From: Sulfitobacter sp. W027 | GTDB taxonomy: Bacteria; Pseudomonadota; Alphaproteobacteria; Rhodobacterales; Rhodobacteraceae | NCBI RefSeq assembly: GCF_025143985.1 | Contig: NZ_CP083564.1 | Location: 1,675,501 to 1,739,500 of the forward strand | Reading direction: 5' to 3' | Length of the DNA: 64,000 nt | Shown here: in pieces, positions 26,938-35,632 of the stretch | How the letters are laid out: the number at the start of each line of letters is the position of its first letter | Numbering within the stretch: position 1 is the stretch's first letter | The notes under the pieces: model-generated | Databases searched by the model: none | Told to the model about the DNA's origin: nothing | What the model saw: the letters and a program-made list of their open reading frames with translations, nothing else | Made by a program: the position numbers and the translations under genes

Positions 26938-28106
26938 TACTTGCCTCCTGCTGGCTGTGCCCGCTCAACGATACGGGCGAAAAAGGATGCGCCGAGCGGC
27001 GCGATCTCGTCGTTGAAGTCGTATTCAGGGTGGTGCAGCCCTGCGCCTTCGCCGGTCCCGAGGAACAGATAGGCACCGGGGCGTTTTTCAAGCATGAAGC
27101 TGAAATCTTCCGCGCCCATTTCGCGGCCATAGTCGCCATGCACGCGGTCCGCACCCACCACTTCGCTTGCCGCCGCGATGGCGGTTTCGGTCTTGGCCGG
27201 ATCGTTGACCGTGGCGGGATAGCCGACCTCATAGACCAGCTCTGCTGAAACGTCATAGCTCGCCGCCTGCCCGTCCACGATCTGCTGCATGCGGCGTATC
27301 ACCATCTCCTGCACCTCGCGGTCAAAGGTGCGCACGGTTCCGTTGATATAGGCGGTCTCAGGAATGATGTTATCGGCGCTGCCGGTGTGGATTTGCGTGA
27401 CCGAGACCACCAAATCCTGCGAGGCGAGATGATTGCGGCTGACGATGGTCTGGATCGCCGTGGCGATGCCGCAGGCCGCCACCACAGGGTCGCGGGTGTC
27501 ATGGGGCATCGCGCCATGGCCGCCTTTGCCTTTGATGTGAATGTGAAACTCGTCCACCGCTGCCATGAATGGCCCCGGGGTGGTGAAAAACGCGCCTTCG
27601 TCCAACCCGGGCATATTGTGGATGCCGTAGACCTGCGCGATGTCGAACCGCTCCATGATGCCTTCTTCGACCATGATACCAGCGCCGCCGCTGGCCTCTT
27701 CAGCAGGTTGAAAGATCAGCGCCACCCGACCCGAGAAATTGCGCGTTTCGGCCAAGTAGCGGGCAGCGCCCAGCAACATTGTGGTATGCCCGTCATGCCC
27801 GCAGGCGTGCATTTTGCCCATGCGGGTGCTGGCGTAGTCCTTGCCCGTCGCTTCATGTATGGGCAGGGCATCCATATCGGCGCGCAGGCCGATTGTCGGC
27901 CCTGCGCCTTGCCCGTTGATGATGGCAACCAGACCGGTTGTCGCGATGCCTTCGTGCAATTCATCGACGCCAAATTCCCGCAGCCGTTCGGCGACAAAGG
28001 CCGCCGTCTCATGACATTCCAGATCCAACTCAGGGATGCTATGCAAATGGCGCCGCCACGCTGTCATATCCTCCGCAAAGGCATTGATGCGGTTTACCAC
28101 GGGCAT
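26937..28106 (-). CDS. M20 family amidohydrolase (hippurate hydrolase/aminoacylase type)
   Basis: 389 residues. Metal-binding motifs KMHACGHDGHTTMLLGAAR and FQPAEEASGGAGIMVEEG are complete, with RADMDALPI before them and EMGAEDFSFMLEKRPGAY near the end. The dimerisation domain lies between about 180 and 290. This branch hydrolyses N-acylated or amide-linked amino acids; the real substrate is unknown. It is translated with the downstream ureohydrolase and is divergent from mazG with 64 bp between the starts, a likely shared promoter region. Confidence 0.88.
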   Translation of the reverse strand: MPVVNRINAFAEDMTAWRRHLHSIPELDLECHETAAFVAERLREFGVDELHEGIATTGLVAIINGQGAGPTIGLRADMDALPIHEATGKDYASTRMGKMHACGHDGHTTMLLGAARYLAETRNFSGRVALIFQPAEEASGGAGIMVEEGIMERFDIAQVYGIHNMPGLDEGAFFTTPGPFMAAVDEFHIHIKGKGGHGAMPHDTRDPVVAACGIATAIQTIVSRNHLASQDLVVSVTQIHTGSADNIIPETAYINGTVRTFDREVQEMVIRRMQQIVDGQAASYDVSAELVYEVGYPATVNDPAKTETAIAAASEVVGADRVHGDYGREMGAEDFSFMLEKRPGAYLFLGTGEGAGLHHPEYDFNDEIAPLGASFFARIVERAQPAGGK

Positions 28107-28170
28107 GGGCTGGACTCCTTGGGGTTGGTTTGGTCAGGGTGCATCTGACACCAGACACATGGGGCCTGCA

Positions 28171-28995
28171 ATGCCGGACAACACAAAAGCCGATCTCATT
28201 CACGATTCCGATGCGGGCATTGAACGGCTGCTTGAAATTATGCGCCGCCTGCGTGATCCCGACACCGGCTGCCCCTGGGATATCGAGCAGGATTTCGACA
28301 GTATCGCCCCCTATACCATTGAAGAGGCGTATGAAGTTGCCGATGCCATTGCCCGCCGCGATTGGGCGGAACTTGAGGGCGAGTTGGGCGATCTACTGCT
28401 CCAATCGGTCTATCACACGGCCATGGGCGAAGAGGCCGGGCATTTCACCTTCCAATCCGTGGTGCGCAACATCAGCGATAAGATGGTGGCGCGGCACCCG
28501 CATGTCTTTGGCGACGAATCCCGCGACAAAAGCGCCGAACAGCAGACCGCCGACTGGGAGAAGATCAAAGCCACCGAGCGCGCTGGCAAGGCGCAGGGGG
28601 GCACGTTGGATGGGGTGGCGATTGGCCTTCCCGCGCTTTTACGCGCGATGAAACTGCAAAAACGTGCAGCGCGGGTGGGGTTTGATTGGCCCGAGACGAC
28701 GCAGGTGCTGGATAAGATCACCGAAGAGGCCGCGGAACTGGTCGAGGCGAAGGACACGCTTTCGCAGGCTGAGGTTGAGGAGGAATACGGCGATCTTCTC
28801 TTTGTCATGGCCAATCTGGGCCGCCACCTTGGGCTCGACCCCGAAGCCGCTCTGCGCGCCGCCAATGCCAAATTCACCCGGCGTTTCGAGGGCATTGAGG
28901 CCCGGCTCGCGGCAATGGGCAAAACCCCGCAAGACAGTGATCTGGCCGAGATGGATGCGCTTTGGGATGCAGTGAAACTGGCGGAACGCGGCTAA
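28171..28995 (+). CDS. mazG: Nucleoside triphosphate pyrophosphohydrolase MazG
   Basis: Hydrolyses NTPs and dNTPs to monophosphates and pyrophosphate as a house-cleaning enzyme. 274 residues with two MazG domains. Domain 1 has CPWDIEQDFDSIAPYTIEEA and the acidic ELGDLLLQ motif. Domain 2 has ITEEAAELVEAKD and EEEYGDLLFVMAN. The length and double domain match the E. coli type. I start at 28171 (MPDNTKAD); the frame is open further upstream inside the divergent M20 gene. Confidence 0.93.
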   Translation: MPDNTKADLIHDSDAGIERLLEIMRRLRDPDTGCPWDIEQDFDSIAPYTIEEAYEVADAIARRDWAELEGELGDLLLQSVYHTAMGEEAGHFTFQSVVRNISDKMVARHPHVFGDESRDKSAEQQTADWEKIKATERAGKAQGGTLDGVAIGLPALLRAMKLQKRAARVGFDWPETTQVLDKITEEAAELVEAKDTLSQAEVEEEYGDLLFVMANLGRHLGLDPEAALRAANAKFTRRFEGIEARLAAMGKTPQDSDLAEMDALWDAVKLAERG

Positions 28996-29072
28996 TCGCC
29001 GGGTCTGCGGCTGGACAAAGACATGAGCCTCCGGCAAGGCTCTGCCCCAAGCAATTTGACGAAAGTAAGCCC

Positions 29073-30014
29073 ATGACCCCGCGCAAAATCATTATCGACA
29101 CCGACCCCGGACAGGACGACGCCGTCGCGATCCTCCTCGCGCTGGCCAGCCCCGAAGAGATCGACGTGCTGGGCATCACCTGTGTCGCGGGCAACGTGCC
29201 GCTGGAGCTGACCTCGAAAAACGCCCGCATCGTTTGCGAGTTGGCGGGGCACCGGGATATAAAGGTCTTTGCCGGTTGCGACCGCCCGCTGGGCCGTGAC
29301 TTGGTGACGGCAGAACATGTGCACGGCAAGACCGGCCTTGATGGCCCCGACCTGCCCGACCCCACCATGCCGCTGGCCGAGGGGCATGGCGTCGATTTTA
29401 TCATCGAGCAGGTTCGCGCCCATCCCGCAGGCAGCGTGACCCTCTGCCCCTTGGGCCCGCTCACCAATATCGCGACGGCGCTGCAAAAGGCGCCCGATAT
29501 CGCCGAGAAGGTGCAAGAGATCGTGCTGATGGGCGGCGGCTATTTCGAGGGGGGCAACATCACCCCCACGGCGGAGTTCAACATTTATGTCGACCCGCAT
29601 GCCGCTGATATCGTTTTTAAATCCGGCATCCCCATCGTTGTGATGCCGCTCGATGTGACGCACAAGGCGCTGGTCACCAAACCGCGCAATGACGCCTTCC
29701 GCGCGCTTGGCACGCCGGTAGGCGTCGCCGTGGCCGAGATGACCGATTTCTTCGAGCGGTTCGACAAAGAGAAATACGGCTCCGAAGGCGCGCCGCTACA
29801 TGACCCTTGCGTCACCGCCTATCTGATAAATCCAGACCTGTTCAAAGGTCGCCACATCAACGTCGAGATCGAAACCCAGTCAGAACTGACCATGGGCATG
29901 ACCGTGGCCGACTGGTGGGGGGTAACCGACCGCGCGCCCAACGCAGTTTTCGTAGGCGACCTTGACGCCGATGGGTTCTTTGCCTTGCTCACCGAAAGGC
30001 TGGCCCGCCTATGA
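29073..30014 (+). CDS. Inosine-uridine preferring nucleoside hydrolase
   Basis: 313 residues. The calcium-binding motif IIIDTDPGQDDAVAILLA near the N-terminus (Asp11, Asp15, Asp16) is diagnostic. Later parts include VLMGGGYFEGGNITPTAEFN and PLHDPCVTAYLI (metal Asp). It splits ribonucleosides into base and ribose for salvage. The start at 29073 is chosen on family length; the frame continues upstream without similarity. It overlaps the GNAT gene by four bases. Confidence 0.93.
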   Translation: MTPRKIIIDTDPGQDDAVAILLALASPEEIDVLGITCVAGNVPLELTSKNARIVCELAGHRDIKVFAGCDRPLGRDLVTAEHVHGKTGLDGPDLPDPTMPLAEGHGVDFIIEQVRAHPAGSVTLCPLGPLTNIATALQKAPDIAEKVQEIVLMGGGYFEGGNITPTAEFNIYVDPHAADIVFKSGIPIVVMPLDVTHKALVTKPRNDAFRALGTPVGVAVAEMTDFFERFDKEKYGSEGAPLHDPCVTAYLINPDLFKGRHINVEIETQSELTMGMTVADWWGVTDRAPNAVFVGDLDADGFFALLTERLARL

Positions 30015-30460
30015 GCGCACATCTCACCCTCGGCGCGCCTGAACACCTCGACAAACTGGTCGGGCTGGTCACGGCCTTTCACGCCGAAGCGGGCATTGAG
30101 ATGACTGATGAGCAGCGCCGCAACGGGCTTGCGCCGCTGCTGGAGGGGATCCCCCATGGCGCCGCCTATCTGATCGGCCCGCCCCGTGCGCCGATTGGCT
30201 ATGTGGTGATTTGTTTCGGCTGGTCTGTTGAATTCGGCGGGCTGGACGCCATCATTGATGAAATCTACGTCCGTCCCGGCGTGCGGGGACGCGGGATCGC
30301 TTCAGAGACGCTGATCGCTCTGCCGCGCGCGCTGGCTGCGGGCGGGTTGAAGGCCATACATCTCGAAGTTGACCGCACCAATAGGGCGGCGCTCAAAGTC
30401 TACACCCGTGCGGGCTTCCGCCCCCGCGAGGATTACATGCTTATGTCTCGGAAACTGTGA
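30011..30460 (+). CDS. GNAT family acetyltransferase
   Basis: 149 residues. The acetyl-CoA loop is in [19 protein letters not shown], followed by [23 protein letters not shown], the typical GNAT end. The acceptor is not deducible. It overlaps the nucleoside hydrolase by four bases and touches selO, so the three are coupled. Confidence 0.9.
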   Translation: MSAHLTLGAPEHLDKLVGLVTAFHAEAGIEMTDEQRRNGLAPLLEGIPHGAAYLIGPPRAPIGYVVICFGWSVEFGGLDAIIDEIYVRPGVRGRGIASETLIALPRALAAGGLKAIHLEVDRTNRAALKVYTRAGFRPREDYMLMSRKL

Positions 30461-31869
30461 TGCGTATTCCCTTTGATAACAGCTATGCCGCCTTGCCTGA
30501 GGGGTTCTTTACCCGGCTGGACCCCACGCCGGTGAAAGAACCCAAGCTCTTGGCATGGAACGCTGATCTGGCGGCATTGCTGGGGATCGAAGGGGGCGAC
30601 GCTGAGACCCGCGCGCAGGTTTTCGGCGGCAATGCGGTGCCCGAAGGGGCAGCACCCTTGGCGCAACTCTATGCCGGACATCAGTTCGGTAATTTCAATC
30701 CGCAGCTTGGCGACGGCCGTGCGATCCTGCTGGGTGAGGTCATCGACAGCGATGGCAAGCGCCGGGATATCCAACTTAAAGGTTCCGGCCCCACGCCCTA
30801 TTCACGTATGGGAGATGGCCGCGCATGGGTCGGGCCGGTACTGCGTGAATATCTAATTAGCGAAGCGATGCATGCACTTGGCGTGCCGACCACCCGCGCC
30901 TTGGCTGCTGTCGCCACGGGCGAGCCGATTCTGCGCGAAACCGGCGCCCTGCCCGGCGCTATCATCACCCGCGTCGCGGCCAGCCATCTACGCGTCGGTA
31001 CCTTTCAGGTCTTTGCACATCGCGGTGAGACGGAGGCGCTCAAAACACTCACCGACTATGCCATCGCGCGGCATTACCCCGACGCGGATGGCCCACTTGG
31101 CCTCTTGCGCGCGGTCTGTGCTGCGCAGGCGGAACTGGTGGCGCAGTGGATGTCCTTCGGCTTTATTCACGGGGTGATGAACACCGACAATTGCAGCATT
31201 TCGGGCGAGACGATCGACTATGGCCCATGCGCCTTTATGGATGCGTTTCATCAGGGCCGTGTGTTCAGTTCTATCGACCGGCAGGGCCGCTATGCCTACG
31301 GCAATCAGCCGCAGATCGTTGTGTGGAACATGGCGCAACTGGCGACCTCGCTTTTGCAGCAGATGGACGACAAAGAGACCGCCGTCGAAGAGGCCACCGA
31401 GATTGTGCACACCATGCCCGAGTTGATCGAAGCCGCATGGCTGCGCCGTTTCGCGGCCAAGGTTGGAATTTCCACCCCCCGCCCCGAAGATGTTGATCTG
31501 ATCAATGAACTGCTGAGCCTGATGCAAACGGACGGCGCGGATTTCACCAACACGTTCCGCGCCCTTGGGACCGAGCAAGCGCGTGATCAGTTCACCAACC
31601 GTGACGCCCTTGATACATGGGCGGAAAGCTGGCGCGCCCGGATTGAGGATGAGCCAGACCCGCAGGTGGTCATGCAATCGGCAAACCCTGCCGTGATCCC
31701 GCGAAACCACCGGATTGAGCAGATGATCGAAGCCGCCGTCGCAGGCGACATGGCCCCGTTTGAGCGGTTAATGAAGGCGCTATCTTCGCCCTTTGAAGAG
31801 ACCAACCCAGAGTTGCAGCGCCCGCCGACCGAAGATGAGATTGTGCCGGCGACCTTTTGCGGTACCTGA
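30460..31869 (+). CDS. selO: SelO family protein AMPylase (YdiU, Cys form)
   Basis: Pseudokinase-fold enzyme that transfers AMP to protein side chains; in bacteria it is tied to oxidative stress. 469 residues. Visible motifs: [53 protein letters not shown] (NTDN at 241-244 and the metal DYG). The chain ends FCGT, where eukaryotic SelO has selenocysteine. The ATG at 30460 overlaps the previous stop by one base; GTG at 30457 is equally possible. It is convergent with the transporter at 31873 with three bases between stops. Confidence 0.95.
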   Translation: MRIPFDNSYAALPEGFFTRLDPTPVKEPKLLAWNADLAALLGIEGGDAETRAQVFGGNAVPEGAAPLAQLYAGHQFGNFNPQLGDGRAILLGEVIDSDGKRRDIQLKGSGPTPYSRMGDGRAWVGPVLREYLISEAMHALGVPTTRALAAVATGEPILRETGALPGAIITRVAASHLRVGTFQVFAHRGETEALKTLTDYAIARHYPDADGPLGLLRAVCAAQAELVAQWMSFGFIHGVMNTDNCSISGETIDYGPCAFMDAFHQGRVFSSIDRQGRYAYGNQPQIVVWNMAQLATSLLQQMDDKETAVEEATEIVHTMPELIEAAWLRRFAAKVGISTPRPEDVDLINELLSLMQTDGADFTNTFRALGTEQARDQFTNRDALDTWAESWRARIEDEPDPQVVMQSANPAVIPRNHRIEQMIEAAVAGDMAPFERLMKALSSPFEETNPELQRPPTEDEIVPATFCGT

Positions 31870-31872
31870 CCC

Positions 31873-32760
31873 CTAGCGCGCTCGGGGTTTGCGGTTGATC
31901 AGGTAAATCCCTGCCGCGACCAGCAGCAGTGCGAGCCAAACGGTAAGCCCGATCTCCTCCGACAGGATCAGCCAACCCAAGAGCACCGCAAAGACGGGCG
32001 AGAGGAAGCTGAAGGACGCCACCGAGGCTGCAGGATAGACGGTTAGCAGCCAAAACCACGCCAGAAACCCAAAGCTCGCCACCGCGATGATCTGATAGGC
32101 GAGACCTGCCAGATGCACCGGCTCGACCTCGCGCAGCAAGGGGCCAAAGAGCGGCGCAAGCAGCAAAAGCACCGGGGCCGAGATGATCAGTTGCATCATC
32201 AACTGCTGCGCGGGCGGTACTTTTGACAGCGGTGTGATCCGAACGCAAAGCGCAATGCCAGCCCAGCAAAGCGCCGCAAGCAGGGCCAGTAGATCGCCAA
32301 GCCAGCTCGCCCCCTCGGCCCCGCCATCGCTCAGCGCTAGTGCCACGCCGCCCATGGCCAGCCCCATGCCCAACAGGCGCGCCCCGCTCAGGCGCTCGCC
32401 GGGCAGCCACAGATGGGCCGCTATCCCAAGCCAGACAGGCATGGAATAGAGCAAGATCGACGCACGGCTGACCGTGGTCAGATCGAGCGCAAGGAAGAGG
32501 CAGACAAACTCAAGCGTGAAGAAAGCCCCAGCTGCCAGCCCGCCCATCAGCGCAGAGCGCGGAAGCGATAGGCTCACGTCCCGAAGCCGCATCCAGATCA
32601 GCAGTAAAAACACAGCACCGAGAGACCGCAATCCGGCCAGAAAGACAGGATTGAACCCACCGGTGCTTACTTTGATTACAACTTGGTTAAAGCCCAAATT
32701 TAGCGCAAAGAGCACCAAGGCCACAGCGCCAAAACCATCGATGTGCAATTTGCGTTCCAT
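31873..32760 (-). CDS. EamA/DMT family membrane transporter
   Basis: 295 residues with about ten hydrophobic helices in two repeated EamA halves. The first half starts GAVALVLFALNLGFNQVVIKV, and the second half has WLGDLLALLAALCWAGIALCV. The tail is basic (NRKPRAR). Substrate unknown: drug, metabolite or amino acid export are all possible. The gene follows the DEAD-box gene on the same strand, past a strong hairpin, so it probably has its own promoter. Confidence 0.87.
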   Translation of the reverse strand: MERKLHIDGFGAVALVLFALNLGFNQVVIKVSTGGFNPVFLAGLRSLGAVFLLLIWMRLRDVSLSLPRSALMGGLAAGAFFTLEFVCLFLALDLTTVSRASILLYSMPVWLGIAAHLWLPGERLSGARLLGMGLAMGGVALALSDGGAEGASWLGDLLALLAALCWAGIALCVRITPLSKVPPAQQLMMQLIISAPVLLLLAPLFGPLLREVEPVHLAGLAYQIIAVASFGFLAWFWLLTVYPAASVASFSFLSPVFAVLLGWLILSEEIGLTVWLALLLVAAGIYLINRKPRAR

Positions 32761-32792
32761 TCCGCCAGAAGCGCCATCCGGCCCGGATAAGT

Positions 32793-32827
32793 CAATGGCG
32801 CGCCGTGGTTTTCACGGCGCGCCATTG
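32793..32827 (-). terminator. Perfect 15-bp hairpin after the DEAD-box gene
   Basis: CAATGGCGCGCCGTG at 32793-32807 pairs exactly with CACGGCGCGCCATTG at 32813-32827 around a five-base loop. It lies 26 bp after the helicase stop and 33 bp before the start of the next minus-strand gene. There is no T tract, so it may terminate transcription or protect the 3' end. Confidence 0.7.
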
Positions 32828-32852
32828 GATCGTTCAACTTCTAAGCGTCGGC

Positions 32853-34160
32853 TTAGGCTGCCTGTTGGCCGCCCGGCTTCCCGCCGCCACCACCGCGCCG
32901 ACGACGACGGCCACCGCTTGGTTTGCCAGCAGCTTCACCGCCACCACCACCGGGACGACCACCGCCGCCACCGGGACGGCCACCGCGCCCACGGCCACGG
33001 CCTTTGGGTTTGGACGGCTCCTCAATCACTTCCCAAGGACGGCCCGAGGCCACAGGGATCGAAATGCCCATGGTCTTTTGGATCGCCTTCAATTCGCCCA
33101 TCTCGTCCGGTGCGCAAAAGGCCACGGCGGCGCCGTCCTTGCCCGCCCGCGCGGTCCGACCAATGCGGTGCACATAGTTGTCCGGCACATTCGGGAGGTC
33201 GAAGTTGTAGACGTGTTTAACGTCCGGGATATCAAGGCCACGGGCCGCTACATCGGTGGCCACTAGCACAGTGATCTCGCCACCTTTGAAGCCCGCGATG
33301 GCCCGGTCACGCTGGCCTTGGCTTTTGTTGCCATGGATCGAAGCTGCGTCAAACCCGGCTTTCACAAGCGTCTTCATCAGCTTTTCCGAGCCATGTTTGG
33401 TGCGGCCAAAGACCAACGCCCGCTCGCCCTTGTGCTTGGCCAGCAGTTCCTTCAGCAACTCAGTCTTCTCGGCCTTGGCGATGAAGTGTACCTCTTGGGT
33501 CACCTTGTCCGCCGCCTTGCCCGGAGGCGAGACTTCGATGCGGATCGGGCTGTTGAGATAGCTGTTGGCGATCTCGTTCATCAGCTTGGGCATGGTCGCC
33601 GAGAACAGCATCGTCTGACGCTCTTTCGGGATCAGGTTTGAGATTTTGCGCAGGTCATGGATGAAGCCCATGTCGAGCATCTGGTCGGCCTCATCCAGCA
33701 CAAGGAAGGTCGTCGTGTCGAGCTTGACCGCGCGGCGGTCGAGCAGGTCCAGCAGACGGCCCGGCGTGGCGATCAACAGATCGACACCACGTTCCAGACG
33801 CTTGATCTGCGTGTTGATCGACTGGCCGCCAACCACCATCGCCACTTTGATCGGCGTGCCTTCGGCATAGCCGCGCAGGTTCACGGCGATCTGCTGCGCC
33901 AACTCACGGGTCGGGGCAAGCACCAGACCGCGCACGGAGCGCGGCGCGGGGCGGCCTTCCAGCTCCATCATCTGCGCGATAAGCGGCACACCAAAGGCCG
34001 CCGTCTTGCCGGTGCCGGTCTGGGCAAGGCCCATCACGTCACGGCCATTCATGGCTTGGGGGATTGCTTGGCGTTGGATCGGGGTTGGATCTTTCAGACC
34101 CATTTCATTCAACCGGGCTACCAGTTTCTTTGGCAGGCCCATCATGTCAAAATCGCTCAT
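32853..34160 (-). CDS. DEAD-box ATP-dependent RNA helicase (RhlE-like)
   Basis: 435 residues. Motifs in order: Q motif at FDMMGLPKKLVARLNEMGL...TPIQ, Walker A AQTGTGKT, PTRELAQQ, VLDEADQM (DEAD), LFSATMP (SAT), ARGLDIPDV and HRIGRTARAG. The tail after about residue 375 is Gly/Arg/Pro-rich with GRGRGGRPGGGGGRPGG, a typical flexible RNA-binding extension. Likely roles are ribosome assembly and RNA decay in the cold. I start at 34160 (MSDFDMMG); the frame is open upstream without similarity. Confidence 0.93.
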   Translation of the reverse strand: MSDFDMMGLPKKLVARLNEMGLKDPTPIQRQAIPQAMNGRDVMGLAQTGTGKTAAFGVPLIAQMMELEGRPAPRSVRGLVLAPTRELAQQIAVNLRGYAEGTPIKVAMVVGGQSINTQIKRLERGVDLLIATPGRLLDLLDRRAVKLDTTTFLVLDEADQMLDMGFIHDLRKISNLIPKERQTMLFSATMPKLMNEIANSYLNSPIRIEVSPPGKAADKVTQEVHFIAKAEKTELLKELLAKHKGERALVFGRTKHGSEKLMKTLVKAGFDAASIHGNKSQGQRDRAIAGFKGGEITVLVATDVAARGLDIPDVKHVYNFDLPNVPDNYVHRIGRTARAGKDGAAVAFCAPDEMGELKAIQKTMGISIPVASGRPWEVIEEPSKPKGRGRGRGGRPGGGGGRPGGGGGEAAGKPSGGRRRRRGGGGGKPGGQQAA

Positions 34161-34507
34161 TCGTTCACTTTCCGGCACGCAGAAGCGCGCGCCATCCTTA
34201 GTCGCCGCGCCCATTTCAGGCGCCACGGGGTCGCGCAAGCCAGATCGCGGGCGCAGGCCACATGCCTCACACCCGTCTGTCGCGCTTGGCCCCACGCGTG
34301 ATTTTGGGAACATCGGCGGGCCTTGTCGTCAGCATCCAGTGGCCCCTCATGGGACTTGGCGCTGATACTGCTCACGCGGCAGAAGGCTTCGCTTAACCCC
34401 CACATGGGCGGTGCGCGGGCAAAAGTCAACCGGCAGGGTTCAATTGCGGTGGCGTCTGGCCGCGCTAGAATGCTAGGAACGTGGTCCGACGGACGAAGGG
34501 CGAAACG
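34161..34507. other. Intergenic region between divergent helicase and fur genes
   Basis: About 347 bp without a convincing gene. It must hold the promoters of the minus-strand helicase and the plus-strand Fur/Mur gene. The only clear element I see is a candidate promoter at 34444-34471 for fur. Short open frames here lack a binding site and family resemblance. Confidence 0.6.
34444..34471 (+). promoter_or_regulatory. Candidate sigma-70 type promoter of the Fur/Mur gene
   Basis: TTGCGG at 34444-34449 and TAGAAT at 34466-34471 with a 16-base spacer, placed 37 bp before the ATG. The two hexamers are the best match in the gap. Not tested. Confidence 0.4.
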
Positions 34508-34927
34508 ATGCGCAACCCGATCATCAAACGGTGCGAGGCCATGGGCCTGCGCATGACAGGTCAACGCCGGATCATCGCGCAGGTGATTCACGACAGTGAC
34601 GACCACCCCGATGCCGAGGAATTGCTGGCCCGCGCCACTAAGATCGACAGCGGCATCTCTATTGCCACGGTCTACCGCACGGTGAAACTGTTTGAAGAGG
34701 CAGGCATCCTCGACAAGTTAGAGTTCGGCGATGGACGTGCGCGCTATGAGGATGCGCAGCGAGAACATCACGACCACCTGATTGACGTGAGTTCCGGCGA
34801 GGTGATCGAATTCGTCGACGCGGAAATCGAAGAGCTTCAGGAACGGATCGCGCGCAAGCTGGGTTACAGATTGCAGGGGCATCGGATGGAACTCTACGGT
34901 GTGCCGATCAAAAAGGATGATTCATGA
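34508..34927 (+). CDS. fur: Fur family transcriptional regulator (Fur/Mur)
   Basis: 139 residues. The winged helix has GLRMTGQRRIIAQVI and the recognition helix SIATVYRTVKLFEEAG. The metal region reads REHHDHLIDVSSGEVIEF (His87, His88, His90), the pattern of the iron/manganese sensors. The C-terminal CxxC zinc sites of Zur and of E. coli Fur are missing; the only cysteine is Cys9. In alphaproteobacteria this form is often the manganese regulator Mur, while Irr controls iron, so the metal cannot be read from the sequence. It overlaps the NYN gene by four bases. Confidence 0.88.
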   Translation: MRNPIIKRCEAMGLRMTGQRRIIAQVIHDSDDHPDAEELLARATKIDSGISIATVYRTVKLFEEAGILDKLEFGDGRARYEDAQREHHDHLIDVSSGEVIEFVDAEIEELQERIARKLGYRLQGHRMELYGVPIKKDDS

Positions 34928-35622
34928 CCGAACGTGACCGCCCCCTGCTGGCCGTGTTGATTGATGCCGACAATGTCCCGGCCAAACACGCCGCAGCCAT
35001 CATGCGGGAGGTCACGACGATTGGCGAGCCTGCCCTGCGCCGGGTCTATGGCGATTGGTCGAATGACCACCTCAAGGGTTGGAAAGCCCCGATCCGGGAA
35101 CTGGGTCTGGTTGCCCATCAGGAGACCGCGAACACCAAGGGCAAGAACGCCAGCGACATCGGGCTGGTCATTCAGGCGATGGACATCCTGCACAGCCGCC
35201 GGTTCGATATCATCGTGATCGTCTCGTCCGACAGTGACTTTACCGCGCTGGTGAACCGTCTGCGCGAAGATGGGGTGACGGTTATCGGCATCGGCGAAAA
35301 GAAGACCCACGATTCGCTGCGCAACGTCTACAACCGTTTCATCCTGATCGAAAACCTTGATGGAGCCGAGCCGGACACAACGTCACGCTCCAGCGCCAAG
35401 GTGGCCGACGCCCTGCCCCTGTTCAAAGCGGCGATGGACAAGATCGACACCGAAGACGATTGGTACAACCTCGGCCAGATCGGCCAGACCATTCAGGCGG
35501 CGCATCCGGATTTCGACAGCCGGACATACGGCCATGGCAAGCTGAGCGCCTTGGCGGCGGACCTGAAAGCGTTGGAGACGCGCAAGACCGGCAACCGGTT
35601 AATGGTGCGGCTGAAACCCTGA
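34924..35622 (+). CDS. NYN domain (PIN-like) protein with C-terminal OST-HTH/LOTUS domain
   Basis: 232 residues. The NYN nuclease-like fold has VLIDADNVPAKHAA (Asp14, Asp16), GKNASDIGLVIQAMD (Asp78) and IVIVSSDSDFTALVN (Asp103, Asp105), the complete acidic set of LabA/limkain-type domains. A segment around EDDWYNLGQIGQTIQ to the end fits the small winged-helix OST-HTH (LOTUS) domain, which in eukaryotes binds RNA G-quadruplexes or partners. An RNase or RNA-binding role is likely. ATGA overlap with fur gives translational coupling with a metal regulator. Confidence 0.85.
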   Translation: MTERDRPLLAVLIDADNVPAKHAAAIMREVTTIGEPALRRVYGDWSNDHLKGWKAPIRELGLVAHQETANTKGKNASDIGLVIQAMDILHSRRFDIIVIVSSDSDFTALVNRLREDGVTVIGIGEKKTHDSLRNVYNRFILIENLDGAEPDTTSRSSAKVADALPLFKAAMDKIDTEDDWYNLGQIGQTIQAAHPDFDSRTYGHGKLSALAADLKALETRKTGNRLMVRLKP

Positions 35623-35632
35623 AGCCTGCGTA

